DNA of 64,000 nt from Christiangramia sabulilitoris. GTDB lineage: Bacteria; Bacteroidota; Bacteroidia; Flavobacteriales; Flavobacteriaceae. Positions 54,387 to 62,679 of this stretch are shown one piece after another. Numbering within the stretch: position 1 is the first letter of the stretch; each line of letters starts with the position of its first letter. Both the position numbers and the translations under genes were made by a program. The stretch spans positions 310,001 to 374,000 of the forward strand of contig NZ_VHSF01000001.1 of assembly GCF_007050985.1 (NCBI RefSeq), written 5' to 3'. The notes below the pieces were generated by a model, which did no database searches, had not been told where the DNA came from, and saw only the letters and a program-made list of their open reading frames with translations.

Positions 54387-55589
54387 ATGCAGAAAAACCT
54401 AATCCCTTTCAATGAAAAGCTGCGGCGAAAAGCATTGAAGGAATACAATATTTTAAACACCGGGCCAGACGAAGATTATGATAATCTTACGTTTCTCGCA
54501 GCATCTATATCTAATTCTCCGGTTGCCAAAATCAGTATTGTTGACCATAACCGTATCTGGAATAAAGCTGTTTACGGAGCAGAAATACAGGAAATAGACA
54601 GAAGGAATTCTTTTTGTGACCGGTCAATTCATAGTGATGAACCTATTTTTATAATCAATAGAAGTACTCATCCTGAAATTTTCAATGCAGCACAGGGTAT
54701 CTATGATCGTGAATTCAACTTTTATGCAGGTATTCCCTTACATAATCCCCAGGGCCATGCTATTGCCGTTTTCTGTGTTTTTGATACAGTTGAAAAGAAA
54801 CTAACTTCACCTCAATTAAAGGGACTTCATGCCCTGGCTAATCAAACCTTAAATCTTTTCGAATTCCGGAAACAAAAATTAAAACTTTTCCAGGTACAGG
54901 CTAAGCTAAAAGAAAAATATAGAGAACTGGAAAGGTTCGCAAGTCTCGTTTCTCATGATTTAAAATCGCCACTGGCAAATATCATTTCCCTAAGTGAATT
55001 GTTGAAGGATGAAAACGAGGGCAAATTTGATGAGGACACAGAACAGTATTTAAAATTCCTTGTAGAATCCTCCTACTCTCTTCGAAATTATATTGACGGT
55101 ATCCTGAGCTTCTATAAAAGCGATCATGTTCTGGAAAAGGATTATACCAATGTGGATCTCCGCAAGTTATTAAAAGGTATTATTGACCTTTACCAGGTGG
55201 CAGATGATATTGAAATTATATATCCTGACGATATCATGCTGCATAATGTAAATAAAGCAGCGCTTACCCAGGTATTTATGAATCTTATTAGCAACGCTTT
55301 GAAATATAATGATAAAGACATCAGGAAAGTAGAGATCACTTTCGCAAAAAGCGAGGAATTTTACAAATTTGAAGTTAAAGATAATGGGAAGGGAATCCCA
55401 AAGGATAAATATGAGGAGATCTTCAATATTTTTACTACTCTGGACACGGTAGACCGTGAAGGCACTTTGGGTAGCGGTATTGGCCTGGCTACGGTAAAGA
55501 AACTGGTGGAATCTATGGGCGGTTCTATATCACTGGAATCTGAAATTGGTGAAGGCAGTAATTTTAAATTTCAGATCAAGCGGAATTAA
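54387..55589 (+). CDS. GAF-domain sensor histidine kinase, tandem paralogue
   Basis: This 400-residue protein has the same architecture as the preceding gene: GAF (about 20-160; SFCDRSIHSDEP and FYAGIPLHNPQGHAIAVFCVFD), HisKA with His190 in SLVSHDLKSPLAN, and HATPase_c with NLISNALKYND, DNGKGIP and GSGIGLATVKKL. The kinase cores of the pair are close, while the GAF parts differ more, indicating an old tandem duplication with altered sensing. A receiver partner is not present in the window. It starts 63 bases after its paralogue. Confidence 0.9.
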   Translation: MQKNLIPFNEKLRRKALKEYNILNTGPDEDYDNLTFLAASISNSPVAKISIVDHNRIWNKAVYGAEIQEIDRRNSFCDRSIHSDEPIFIINRSTHPEIFNAAQGIYDREFNFYAGIPLHNPQGHAIAVFCVFDTVEKKLTSPQLKGLHALANQTLNLFEFRKQKLKLFQVQAKLKEKYRELERFASLVSHDLKSPLANIISLSELLKDENEGKFDEDTEQYLKFLVESSYSLRNYIDGILSFYKSDHVLEKDYTNVDLRKLLKGIIDLYQVADDIEIIYPDDIMLHNVNKAALTQVFMNLISNALKYNDKDIRKVEITFAKSEEFYKFEVKDNGKGIPKDKYEEIFNIFTTLDTVDREGTLGSGIGLATVKKLVESMGGSISLESEIGEGSNFKFQIKRN

Positions 55590-55638
55590 GTTTTTTTCCC
55601 TATTCGTTTTCTATATTTGAGTAACCATATCCTTTTAT

Positions 55639-57555
55639 ATGCATTTTCAACAGCCTGAATTACTGTACGCCCTTATTTTGCTTGTAATTCCGCTGATCGT
55701 TCACTTATTCAGATTAAGAAAATTTCAAAAGGAAGATTTTACCAATGTAAAATTTCTAAAGAAAGTCATACAGGAAACTCGTAAAAGTTCGAGACTTAAA
55801 AAATTTCTTATCCTGATGACACGGCTATTATTGCTCTCTTGCCTTATCCTTGCTTTTGCCAAACCTTTTATTCCGGCCAGTGATAAAGCAATGGAGGAAT
55901 CCCGCACACTTATTTATCTCGACAATTCCTTTAGTATGCAGGCAGGAAGTGAACAGGCTTCAACACTACAGAAGGCTGTAAACCAGTTAATGGAGAATTT
56001 AGCTGGAGAAGGTAAACATTCACTATTTACCAATTCTAAAGATTATTTCAACAGGTCTGCTCCTGAAATAAAAAATGAAATACAAAATATCACTTTTACC
56101 GATGATCAGATCAGGTACAGGGAGATCATCTTAAAAGCTAAAAATTATTTTAAGAATTTTCCAAATACCAGAAAGAACCTGGTCATAATTTCAGATTTTC
56201 AGCAAAATCTGGATATTCCATCTGAATTCAGCGGAGAAATCGATCATCATTTGGTTCGCTATAAAGCCGGGGACATTCGAAATGCTTCGGTAGATACGGC
56301 CTATATTTCCAATTCTACTCCTGAAAGTTTCCTTCTGAATATAAATTTGAGTTCCAACAGGATTGCTGAAGCGCCGGTTACTTTATCGATATACGATGGG
56401 GAAAAGCTTCTGGGACGGAATACTGTTCAGTTTGGGGATAAGAAAAATGCGGAAACGAGTTTTAGATTACAGAATAATCAGGTTCGCAAAGGACGAATAG
56501 AGATCGAGGATAATGGTTTGAATTATGACAATATCCTGTATTTTAATATCAATGAAAAAACGTCTGTTAAGGTTGTAATTATAGCCAATAGCGAAACAGA
56601 CTTTTTAAACAGAATCTATAGACAGCCAGAGTTTGAAATTTTCGAATTTCAGCCAGATCAGATCGATTTTAATCAGCTAAACACTGCGAACCTGGTCATT
56701 TTGAACGAAATAAAGCAACTTCCCTCTTCACTTATAAATAATCTCGCCACGGTAAAAGAAAATGGGTCTGTAATAATAATTGTCCCTCCTGCGAATGCTG
56801 ACGGCTATACAGCATTATTGAACAGACTTGGATTCCCTGGTTTTGACCGCGTTGTAGAACAGGAACGCCTAATAACCAAAATTTCTTTTGACCACCCATT
56901 GCTAGAGAATGTATTTGAAGACAGGATCGAAAATTTTGAGTATCCTAAAGTGCTATCTTCCTATAACCAGAATTCTATGAATTCGATACTCGAATACCAG
57001 GATGGTAAAGCATTTCTTTCAGAATCAGATCGGGCTTACCTATTTACAGCCGCTTTAAATGATCAAAATTCCAACTTTAAAAATTCACCTTTGATAGTTC
57101 CGGTTTTTTATCAAATGGGTTTAAAATCCCTTCAGGCAAATCAATTATTTTATAATACATCCTGGAATAGTCAAATTGATATCCCCGTCAGGCTGGCGAA
57201 AGATGAAGTATTACACTTGCAAAAGACAGATTTAAATGTGATTCCCCAGCAGAAAAATTTCAGTAACCGGGTGGAGATGAATACGGCAAACCTCGATCTT
57301 GCGGCCGGAAATTACGAAGTGAATAAGGACGATGAAACTTTCACCTATTTAAGTTTTAATTATCCAAGGCAGGAAAGCGAACTGAAATATGCAGACATTT
57401 CTAATTTACAGGGATCAAAGATTTATGATTCCGTAGGAGAATATTTTCAGAAATCAAATGCAGCTACCCAAATTACTGCACTTTGGAAATGGTTTGTTAT
57501 TTTTGCGCTGATATTTCTGGCTATTGAAATGCTACTTATAAAATTCTTTAAATGA
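55639..57555 (+). CDS. BatA-domain / von Willebrand factor A-like membrane protein
   Basis: This 638-residue protein opens with the BatA signature MHFQQPELLYALILLVIPLIVH and a second membrane segment (about 58-78). It has a vWA-like domain with the D-x-S-x-S MIDAS pattern in YLDNSFSMQAG (about 93-103) and later sandwich-like domains. A C-terminal membrane helix at 612-633 completes it. Such proteins are inner-membrane anchored with large periplasmic parts in Bacteroidetes, with a suspected aerotolerance or envelope role. The stop overlaps the start of the next gene by four bases (ATGA). Confidence 0.85.
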   Translation: MHFQQPELLYALILLVIPLIVHLFRLRKFQKEDFTNVKFLKKVIQETRKSSRLKKFLILMTRLLLLSCLILAFAKPFIPASDKAMEESRTLIYLDNSFSMQAGSEQASTLQKAVNQLMENLAGEGKHSLFTNSKDYFNRSAPEIKNEIQNITFTDDQIRYREIILKAKNYFKNFPNTRKNLVIISDFQQNLDIPSEFSGEIDHHLVRYKAGDIRNASVDTAYISNSTPESFLLNINLSSNRIAEAPVTLSIYDGEKLLGRNTVQFGDKKNAETSFRLQNNQVRKGRIEIEDNGLNYDNILYFNINEKTSVKVVIIANSETDFLNRIYRQPEFEIFEFQPDQIDFNQLNTANLVILNEIKQLPSSLINNLATVKENGSVIIIVPPANADGYTALLNRLGFPGFDRVVEQERLITKISFDHPLLENVFEDRIENFEYPKVLSSYNQNSMNSILEYQDGKAFLSESDRAYLFTAALNDQNSNFKNSPLIVPVFYQMGLKSLQANQLFYNTSWNSQIDIPVRLAKDEVLHLQKTDLNVIPQQKNFSNRVEMNTANLDLAAGNYEVNKDDETFTYLSFNYPRQESELKYADISNLQGSKIYDSVGEYFQKSNAATQITALWKWFVIFALIFLAIEMLLIKFFK

Positions 57556-58805
57556 AGCTACTTTTAAAATCGGTTACCATAATAGATGAGAAATCTACTC
57601 ACCATAACAAAAAGCTAGATATTTATATTGAAAATGGTACAATTAAAGGGATTGGTAGGAATCTAAAACATAAGGCTGATAAAGAAATTAAGATTTCAGG
57701 ACTTCATGTTTCCCGGGGATGGTTTGATAGTAGTGTTAATTTTGGTGAACCAGGTTTTGAAGACAGGGAAACCATTGCCAATGGTTTAGATACTGCAGGT
57801 AAATCGGGTTTTACCTCGGTTGCTGTAAACCCTTATACCCATCCAGTGCTGGATCACAGCGGTAGTATTTCTGCAGTTAAGGCTAAAGCCCAAAACCATC
57901 CGGTTAAGCTTTATCCCGTTGGAGCACTAACCATGAAAAGTGAAGGAAGAGATCTGGCAGAATTACTTGATATGAAAGAAGCCGGAGCTGTGAGTTTTGG
58001 TGACTACAAGATACCGCTTCGCAATCCCAATTTGCTGAAAATCGCCCTGCAATATGCCCAGAATTTTGATGCACTTATCCAGAGTTATCCTCAGGAAAAC
58101 AGGATCGCAGGTAATGGAATGGTTAATGAACACGAAAATAGCACCTCTCTTGGTTTGAAAGGTATACCTAATCTTGCCGAAGAATTACAGATTACCAGGG
58201 ATCTTTATCTACTTGAATATACCGGTGGTAAATTGCACATTCCTACCATATCAACAGAAAAATCGGTTAAACTGATTAAGGATGCTAAGAAGAAAGGTCT
58301 GGATGTAAGCTGCAGCGTGGCTATTCACAATCTCATCCTGGATGATGAAGAGCTCAGGTCTTTCGATTCTAATGTTAAAGTGATGCCTCCTTTAAGGACC
58401 AAAAAAGATGCTAAAGCGCTTATTAAGGGATTAAAAGATGGAACTATAGATATGGTTACCAGTGATCATAATCCTATTGATGTGGAACATAAAAAAGTAG
58501 AATTCGATAACGCTTTGTATGGAAGCATAGGACTCGAATCTGCTTTTGGAGCTCTATGTACCATTTTCCAGACAGAAGAAGCAGTAAAATTTCTAACTGC
58601 TGGAAAAGATCGATTCAGCATTGAAGAATTTCCTATTGAGGAAGATCAACCGGCAGATCTGAGTTTATTTTTACCCGGCGAGACATATCGATTCACTAAA
58701 AATGATATAATTTCTTCATCTAAAAACAGTATTTTCCTGGATAAAGAATTAAAAGGAAAGGCTGTTGGAGTAATTACCAGTAAAGGTTTTACACACAAAG
58801 AATAA
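57552..58805 (+). CDS. Dihydroorotase-like amidohydrolase lacking metal ligands
   Basis: This 417-residue protein is clearly of the class I dihydroorotase fold: LHVSRGWFD, then FGEPGFEDRETI near 65-75, and TSDHNPID and SFGALCTIF towards the end. The HxHxR metal- and substrate-binding motif of the first strand reads D59-S-S61-V-N63-F-G65, so both His and the Arg are gone. Other His ligands of the core also look absent (for example QSYPQ at the usual HCED place, and LHIPTIST), while DH of the TSDH motif remains. I infer a non-catalytic DHOase-like protein, comparable to the pseudo-DHOase PyrC' that partners aspartate transcarbamoylase in Pseudomonas. It overlaps the BatA gene. Confidence 0.8.
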   Translation: MKLLLKSVTIIDEKSTHHNKKLDIYIENGTIKGIGRNLKHKADKEIKISGLHVSRGWFDSSVNFGEPGFEDRETIANGLDTAGKSGFTSVAVNPYTHPVLDHSGSISAVKAKAQNHPVKLYPVGALTMKSEGRDLAELLDMKEAGAVSFGDYKIPLRNPNLLKIALQYAQNFDALIQSYPQENRIAGNGMVNEHENSTSLGLKGIPNLAEELQITRDLYLLEYTGGKLHIPTISTEKSVKLIKDAKKKGLDVSCSVAIHNLILDDEELRSFDSNVKVMPPLRTKKDAKALIKGLKDGTIDMVTSDHNPIDVEHKKVEFDNALYGSIGLESAFGALCTIFQTEEAVKFLTAGKDRFSIEEFPIEEDQPADLSLFLPGETYRFTKNDIISSSKNSIFLDKELKGKAVGVITSKGFTHKE

Positions 58806-58809
58806 AAGT

Positions 58810-59133
58810 ATGGAAACTACAGGACAGGCAAAGACAACCGCTGTCGTAGCCTATATTACAATTATAGGAACTATAATAGCCTATTTCATGAATCTGGAGC
58901 CTAAGAACAGGTTTGCCAGCTTTCATATAAGACAGGCTTTTGGCATGCATATAACCTTATATCTTCTAGGTGCTTTAATGGGCTTATTTGATCAGGTATT
59001 TATCACCTGGCCTTTTTACATAGTCTATTTTGTGCTCTGGGGATATGGATTATTAATGGCTATTAAAGGGGAAGAACAGGAAATTCCGGTTTTAGGTCCT
59101 TTATTTCAAAAATGGTTTAGTACAATTTCATAA
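58810..59133 (+). CDS. Small multi-pass membrane protein, DUF4870-like
   Basis: This 107-residue protein has three hydrophobic segments (about 11-27, 50-65 and 69-83). The sequence NRFASFHIRQAFGMHITL between them is the F-H-x-R-Q-A pattern seen in DUF4870/Tic20-like proteins. The function is unknown. The stop overlaps the esterase start by one base (TAATG) and the start is 4 bases after the amidohydrolase gene, so it is part of the BatA-amidohydrolase-DUF4870-esterase operon. Confidence 0.75.
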   Translation: METTGQAKTTAVVAYITIIGTIIAYFMNLEPKNRFASFHIRQAFGMHITLYLLGALMGLFDQVFITWPFYIVYFVLWGYGLLMAIKGEEQEIPVLGPLFQKWFSTIS

Positions 59134-59789
59134 TGACAACAGAATTTTCTTTACAACATATAATCAGGGAGCCTAAAAATAAATCTGAAAAATCACCGGT
59201 ACTTTTATTGCTGCATGGATATGGAAGCGATGAAAACGATCTTTTCTCTTTCGCAAATGAGTTACCGGAAGATCTCTTCATCATTTCTGCAAAAGCCCCT
59301 TATCGGATGCAACCTTATGGCAATGCATGGTATGCCATTCACTGGGATAATAACGATGGAAAATTCAGTGATGATCTTCAGGCAATCAAATCAAGGGAAA
59401 CTATCAGGGACTTTATTGATGAAATCATAGAGAAATATCCGGTAGATCCTTCTAATATAAATTTATTAGGGTTTAGCCAGGGAAGTATTCTAAGTTATGC
59501 TGTAGCCTTATCTTATCCTGAAAAGATTAAAAATGTAATTGCGCTGAGTGGCTATATAAACCAGGGAATTTTAAAAGAAAATTTCAGAGAGAATAATTTT
59601 TCCAACCTGGATTTTTACTGTTCTCATGGAAGTGTAGACCAGGTCATCCCTGTGGAATGGGCCAGAAAGAACAAGCCATTTCTTGATGAATTGGGAATAA
59701 GAAACACCTATTCAGAGTTTCCCGTTGGGCACGGTGTTGCTCCTCAGAATTTCTTCGAATTAAAAGACTGGCTGATAAAAAGGATCTAA
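59133..59789 (+). CDS. Phospholipase/carboxylesterase family alpha/beta hydrolase
   Basis: This 218-residue cytoplasmic hydrolase has the oxyanion loop LLLLHGYGSDENDL (24-37), the nucleophile elbow GFSQG with Ser115, the acid Asp169 in HGSVDQVIP and His200 in PVGHGV. This is the YpfH/acyl-protein thioesterase group that cleaves short acyl or lipid esters. It is the last gene of a four-gene operon and overlaps the convergent gene by four bases. Confidence 0.85.
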   Translation: MTTEFSLQHIIREPKNKSEKSPVLLLLHGYGSDENDLFSFANELPEDLFIISAKAPYRMQPYGNAWYAIHWDNNDGKFSDDLQAIKSRETIRDFIDEIIEKYPVDPSNINLLGFSQGSILSYAVALSYPEKIKNVIALSGYINQGILKENFRENNFSNLDFYCSHGSVDQVIPVEWARKNKPFLDELGIRNTYSEFPVGHGVAPQNFFELKDWLIKRI

Positions 59790-60283
59790 TTTAACGGGTA
59801 AAGAAAAGATTTTTCAGGATAGAATTTTATCCCGTCGTCTTCAGAAACTTCATAGGTTAAAAAAACCTCTCCCCAGTAAGTTCCGTCAGTAAAATCTGCA
59901 ATGACCCATTTGTGGTTTAACACCTTGATCTTATTGATCCGCATTTTACCCTCCATGCCCGCCTGGGGAACTAAGGGATTGTCACTATCTGAAGAATTTT
60001 TGCTGATAATCGCATCCTCAATCCTAAGAATTAGATCTGTCGCATCAATATTTCTTTTATCAAAATAGGAAATAGCATCTTCATTGTTCTGTAAACTGAA
60101 ATAATCCTCAGCAGTGGCCACTTCATCAGAGACATTCAATTCAGTTTCTGCTTCCTGCAACTTATTTTCAAGACTATCAATCCTCTCTTGTTTCGAATCC
60201 AGTATTCTTTTATCATTTACATAAATGAAAATTGTGAATAACAGGGTAAAAATAAAAAGATACATCAGGATCTTGTTGCGCAT
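59786..60283 (-). CDS. Membrane-anchored coiled-coil protein of unknown function
   Basis: This 165-residue protein has one N-terminal membrane helix (about 4-22), a coiled coil (about 28-50, RIDSLENKLQEAETEL) and a C-terminal beta-rich domain (about 110-165, with HKWVIADFTDGTYWGEVFLTYEV). The arrangement suggests a periplasmic domain anchored in the inner membrane. It is one base downstream of the MBL hydrolase gene and convergent with the esterase. No family is recognised. Confidence 0.7.
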   Translation of the reverse strand: MRNKILMYLFIFTLLFTIFIYVNDKRILDSKQERIDSLENKLQEAETELNVSDEVATAEDYFSLQNNEDAISYFDKRNIDATDLILRIEDAIISKNSSDSDNPLVPQAGMEGKMRINKIKVLNHKWVIADFTDGTYWGEVFLTYEVSEDDGIKFYPEKSFLYPLN

Positions 60284-60284
60284 A

Positions 60285-61046
60285 TTAAATAGTGATTTTC
60301 AGGTTATCATAGGCCAGATGGACATTATCGGGTAGCATCTGCTCCACCTCGTCATGAAATCCCAGCATATGGCTTATATGGGTTAAATAGGTCCTTTCAG
60401 GTTTTACCCGTTCCACAAATTCAAGGGCCTCCTCAAGATTAAAATGCGAATGATGCGGCTCAATTCTAAGCGCACTTACTACCAGCACTTTCAAATCATG
60501 CAATTTCTCAACCTCTTTATCTTCAATAGATTTGAGATCTGTGAGGTATGCAAAATCCTCCATTCGATACCCAAATACCTGCAACCTGTTGTGCATAAAA
60601 TTAACAGGAGTGACAGTTAGTCCATGAAAGTTAAAAGGCATGTTTTCTATAACATTCTCAGTTACTCCAGGGGCACCGGGATACTTGTTCTCTGTAAGAA
60701 ATATATAATCAAAACGTTTGTGCAGAGCCTTTAAAACCCTTTCGTGGGCATATACTGGAATGTCTCCCTGTCTGAAAAAAAAAGGCCTTATATCATCGAG
60801 CCCGGCAGTATGATCATTATGTTCATGAGTAAAAAAAATTGCATCCAGTTTCTTTACATTATTCGCGAGCATTTGCTGGCGGAAATCCGGGCCACAATCG
60901 ATCAAAATATTAAAATCATTCCAGGAAATAAGTACAGAAACGCGCAAACGTTTATCTTTTGGATTCTCACTGAGGCATACCGGATGTTCACTTCCTATGA
61001 TTGGTATTCCCTGCGATGTTCCTGTTCCTAAAAATGTTACTTCCAA
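60285..61046 (-). CDS. Metallo-beta-lactamase-fold hydrolase, PhnP-like
   Basis: This 253-residue protein has the family N terminus MEVTFLGTGTSQGIP, the metal-binding HxHxDH as HEHNDH (74-79), later His residues in HPHHSHFN-like order (IEPHHSHFNLEEA) and LTHISHM. This matches the PhnP/phosphodiesterase group of MBL enzymes, which hydrolyse cyclic phosphodiesters in the phosphonate pathway. No phn genes are nearby, so the substrate is open. Translation starts at TTG (61046): a stop lies three codons upstream in frame and no ATG is near. Confidence 0.85.
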   Translation of the reverse strand: MEVTFLGTGTSQGIPIIGSEHPVCLSENPKDKRLRVSVLISWNDFNILIDCGPDFRQQMLANNVKKLDAIFFTHEHNDHTAGLDDIRPFFFRQGDIPVYAHERVLKALHKRFDYIFLTENKYPGAPGVTENVIENMPFNFHGLTVTPVNFMHNRLQVFGYRMEDFAYLTDLKSIEDKEVEKLHDLKVLVVSALRIEPHHSHFNLEEALEFVERVKPERTYLTHISHMLGFHDEVEQMLPDNVHLAYDNLKITI

Positions 61047-61064
61047 AAGGTGTTATTTTTCACA

Positions 61065-61072
61065 CAAAAGTA
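61065..61072 (-). promoter_or_regulatory. Candidate -7 box of the MBL hydrolase gene
   Basis: On the minus strand TACTTTTG fits TAnnTTTG exactly, 18 bases before the TTG start. No TTG is found at -33. Confidence 0.45.
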
Positions 61073-61104
61073 AATATATTTTTTCGTATGCCTACCGCTT
61101 TTAG

Positions 61105-61112
61105 TACTTTTG
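61105..61112 (+). promoter_or_regulatory. Candidate -7 box of the 61150 gene
   Basis: TACTTTTG on the plus strand, identical to the divergent box at 61065-61072, lies 37 bases before the ATG. No clear TTG lies at the -33 position. Confidence 0.45.
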
Positions 61113-61149
61113 AAGTACACAATAAAAATGTTTACTAAAAAAACAGACT

Positions 61150-62610
61150 ATGCCAATTACTATAATGGGCGACAAGGAATTTGAAAATGTTCCTTCAATA
61201 AATAGTAAAGCCCTTCGTATCAATTTAAATGAAAATATTTACGGTACATTTTCAGAAATTGGTGCAGGTCAGGAAACCGTAAGAAACTTTTTTCGGGCCG
61301 GAGGTGCTTCAGGTACTATTGCCAAAGCGATGAGTGCCTACGATAAAGACTTTAGTGACGCGATCTATGGAGTTGAAAATGACCGTCGATATGTTACTGA
61401 AGCCCGACTTAAAAAAATGCTTGCCCATGAAACCAGGCTAATCGAAGAACGGATTTCCCGTGAAAAACATCCTAATAAATTATTCTTTACCTATGCTAAT
61501 ACTGTAGCCACTATAGATTTTGCGAAGAAGTATAAGGGACACGGATGGGTTGGTATAAGGTATCAGGTAGAGCCTGGTGAAGAATACAATGAAATTCTAT
61601 TGCATGTTCGTTTTCATGAAAACGATGCCAGGCATCAGCAAAACACTTTAGGAACTTTAGGAGTAAACCTTATCTATGGCGCTTACTATAAGTATGATAA
61701 CCCTAAAAAACTTCTCAAATATCTCTATGATCATATAGATAAAGATCAAATAGAGATAGACACAATTAACTTTTCGGGACCAAGGTTTGAAAATGTGGAT
61801 AATCGTTTGATGAGTCTGCAATTGGTGAAAAATGGAATGACAGAGGCAGTAATGTTCGGTCCTGACGGAAATAACGTTTTACCTGCCAAACTGCTTTATA
61901 AAAAGAATATTCTGGCCCTCAGAGGTAGCTTTAGACCGGTTACTAAGGTAAATATGGATATGTACGAGCGGTCGAAGGAGATGTTCTTTAATGAAGCTAA
62001 GGTGAACCGTGAAAATACAGAGATAATTTTTGAGATCACCCTTTCCAATTTACGAGCAGAAGGTGAGATAGATGAAAGGGATTTCATGGACCGGGCGAAA
62101 TTACTTTGTTCTCTTGGTCAAACGGTAATGATCTCAAACTTCCAGGAATACTATCGCGTGGTGGAATATTTCTCAAGGTACTCCAAGCAAAGAATGGGTC
62201 TTACCATGGGTGTACAAAACCTGATTGATGTTTTTGATGAAAAATACTATCGCCATTTAAGTGGAGGTATACTTGAAGCCTTTGGTAAATTATTTTTCAA
62301 AGACCTTAAGGTTTACCTGTATCCACTCAAGGATCCTGAAACAGGAGAAATCACTAATAGCGAAAACGTTAAGGTTCATCCAAGAATGAAAGAACTTTAT
62401 AAGTTCTTTAAATATAACGGCAGGGTTGAAGACATTAAGGATTTTAATCCAGATATAATGGATATTTACTCCAGAGAGGTTCTTAAAATGATTAATGAAG
62501 GAAAGGCCGGATGGGAAGAAATGCTACCGGACAGAACCACTAAAATGATCAAAGAACATAACCTATTCCACTACAAGGAACACAAAAAAGAAGCTAAGGA
62601 AAAAGTTTAG
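61150..62610 (+). CDS. Conserved 486-residue protein of unknown function
   Basis: This cytoplasmic protein has no signal or membrane segment. It has a very conserved-looking N-terminal half: SKALRINLNENIYGTFSEI, GAGQETVRNFFRAGGASGTI, AKAMSAYDKDFSDAIYG, KLFFTYANTVATIDF and GHGWVGIRYQVEPGEEYNE, then HENDARHQQNTLGTLGVNL. This recalls a protein family present in several bacterial phyla. Homologues have been labelled nicotinate-nucleotide adenylyltransferase, but no nucleotidyltransferase motif (HxGH or TxGH with a flexible loop) is visible. The C-terminal half (about 300-486) is helix-rich and basic at the end. No reaction can be assigned. Confidence 0.8.
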   Translation: MPITIMGDKEFENVPSINSKALRINLNENIYGTFSEIGAGQETVRNFFRAGGASGTIAKAMSAYDKDFSDAIYGVENDRRYVTEARLKKMLAHETRLIEERISREKHPNKLFFTYANTVATIDFAKKYKGHGWVGIRYQVEPGEEYNEILLHVRFHENDARHQQNTLGTLGVNLIYGAYYKYDNPKKLLKYLYDHIDKDQIEIDTINFSGPRFENVDNRLMSLQLVKNGMTEAVMFGPDGNNVLPAKLLYKKNILALRGSFRPVTKVNMDMYERSKEMFFNEAKVNRENTEIIFEITLSNLRAEGEIDERDFMDRAKLLCSLGQTVMISNFQEYYRVVEYFSRYSKQRMGLTMGVQNLIDVFDEKYYRHLSGGILEAFGKLFFKDLKVYLYPLKDPETGEITNSENVKVHPRMKELYKFFKYNGRVEDIKDFNPDIMDIYSREVLKMINEGKAGWEEMLPDRTTKMIKEHNLFHYKEHKKEAKEKV

Positions 62611-62626
62611 TTCATTATGGATACAA

Positions 62627-62661
62627 AAAAAAAAGCTGTTCGTTTGAACAGCTTTTTTTTT
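62627..62661. terminator. Bidirectional intrinsic terminator between the 61150 gene and murA
   Basis: GCTGTTC (62635-62641) pairs with GAACAGC (62646-62652). Long A and T runs extend the stem on both sides, so it can serve both convergent genes. Confidence 0.85.
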
Positions 62662-62679
62662 ATTTGATAACTATAGATT

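Noticed and set aside
61150-62610. Considered nicotinate-nucleotide adenylyltransferase
   Set aside because: The nucleotidyltransferase HxGH motif with a GxFxPxH start is absent and the length is more than double that of NadD.
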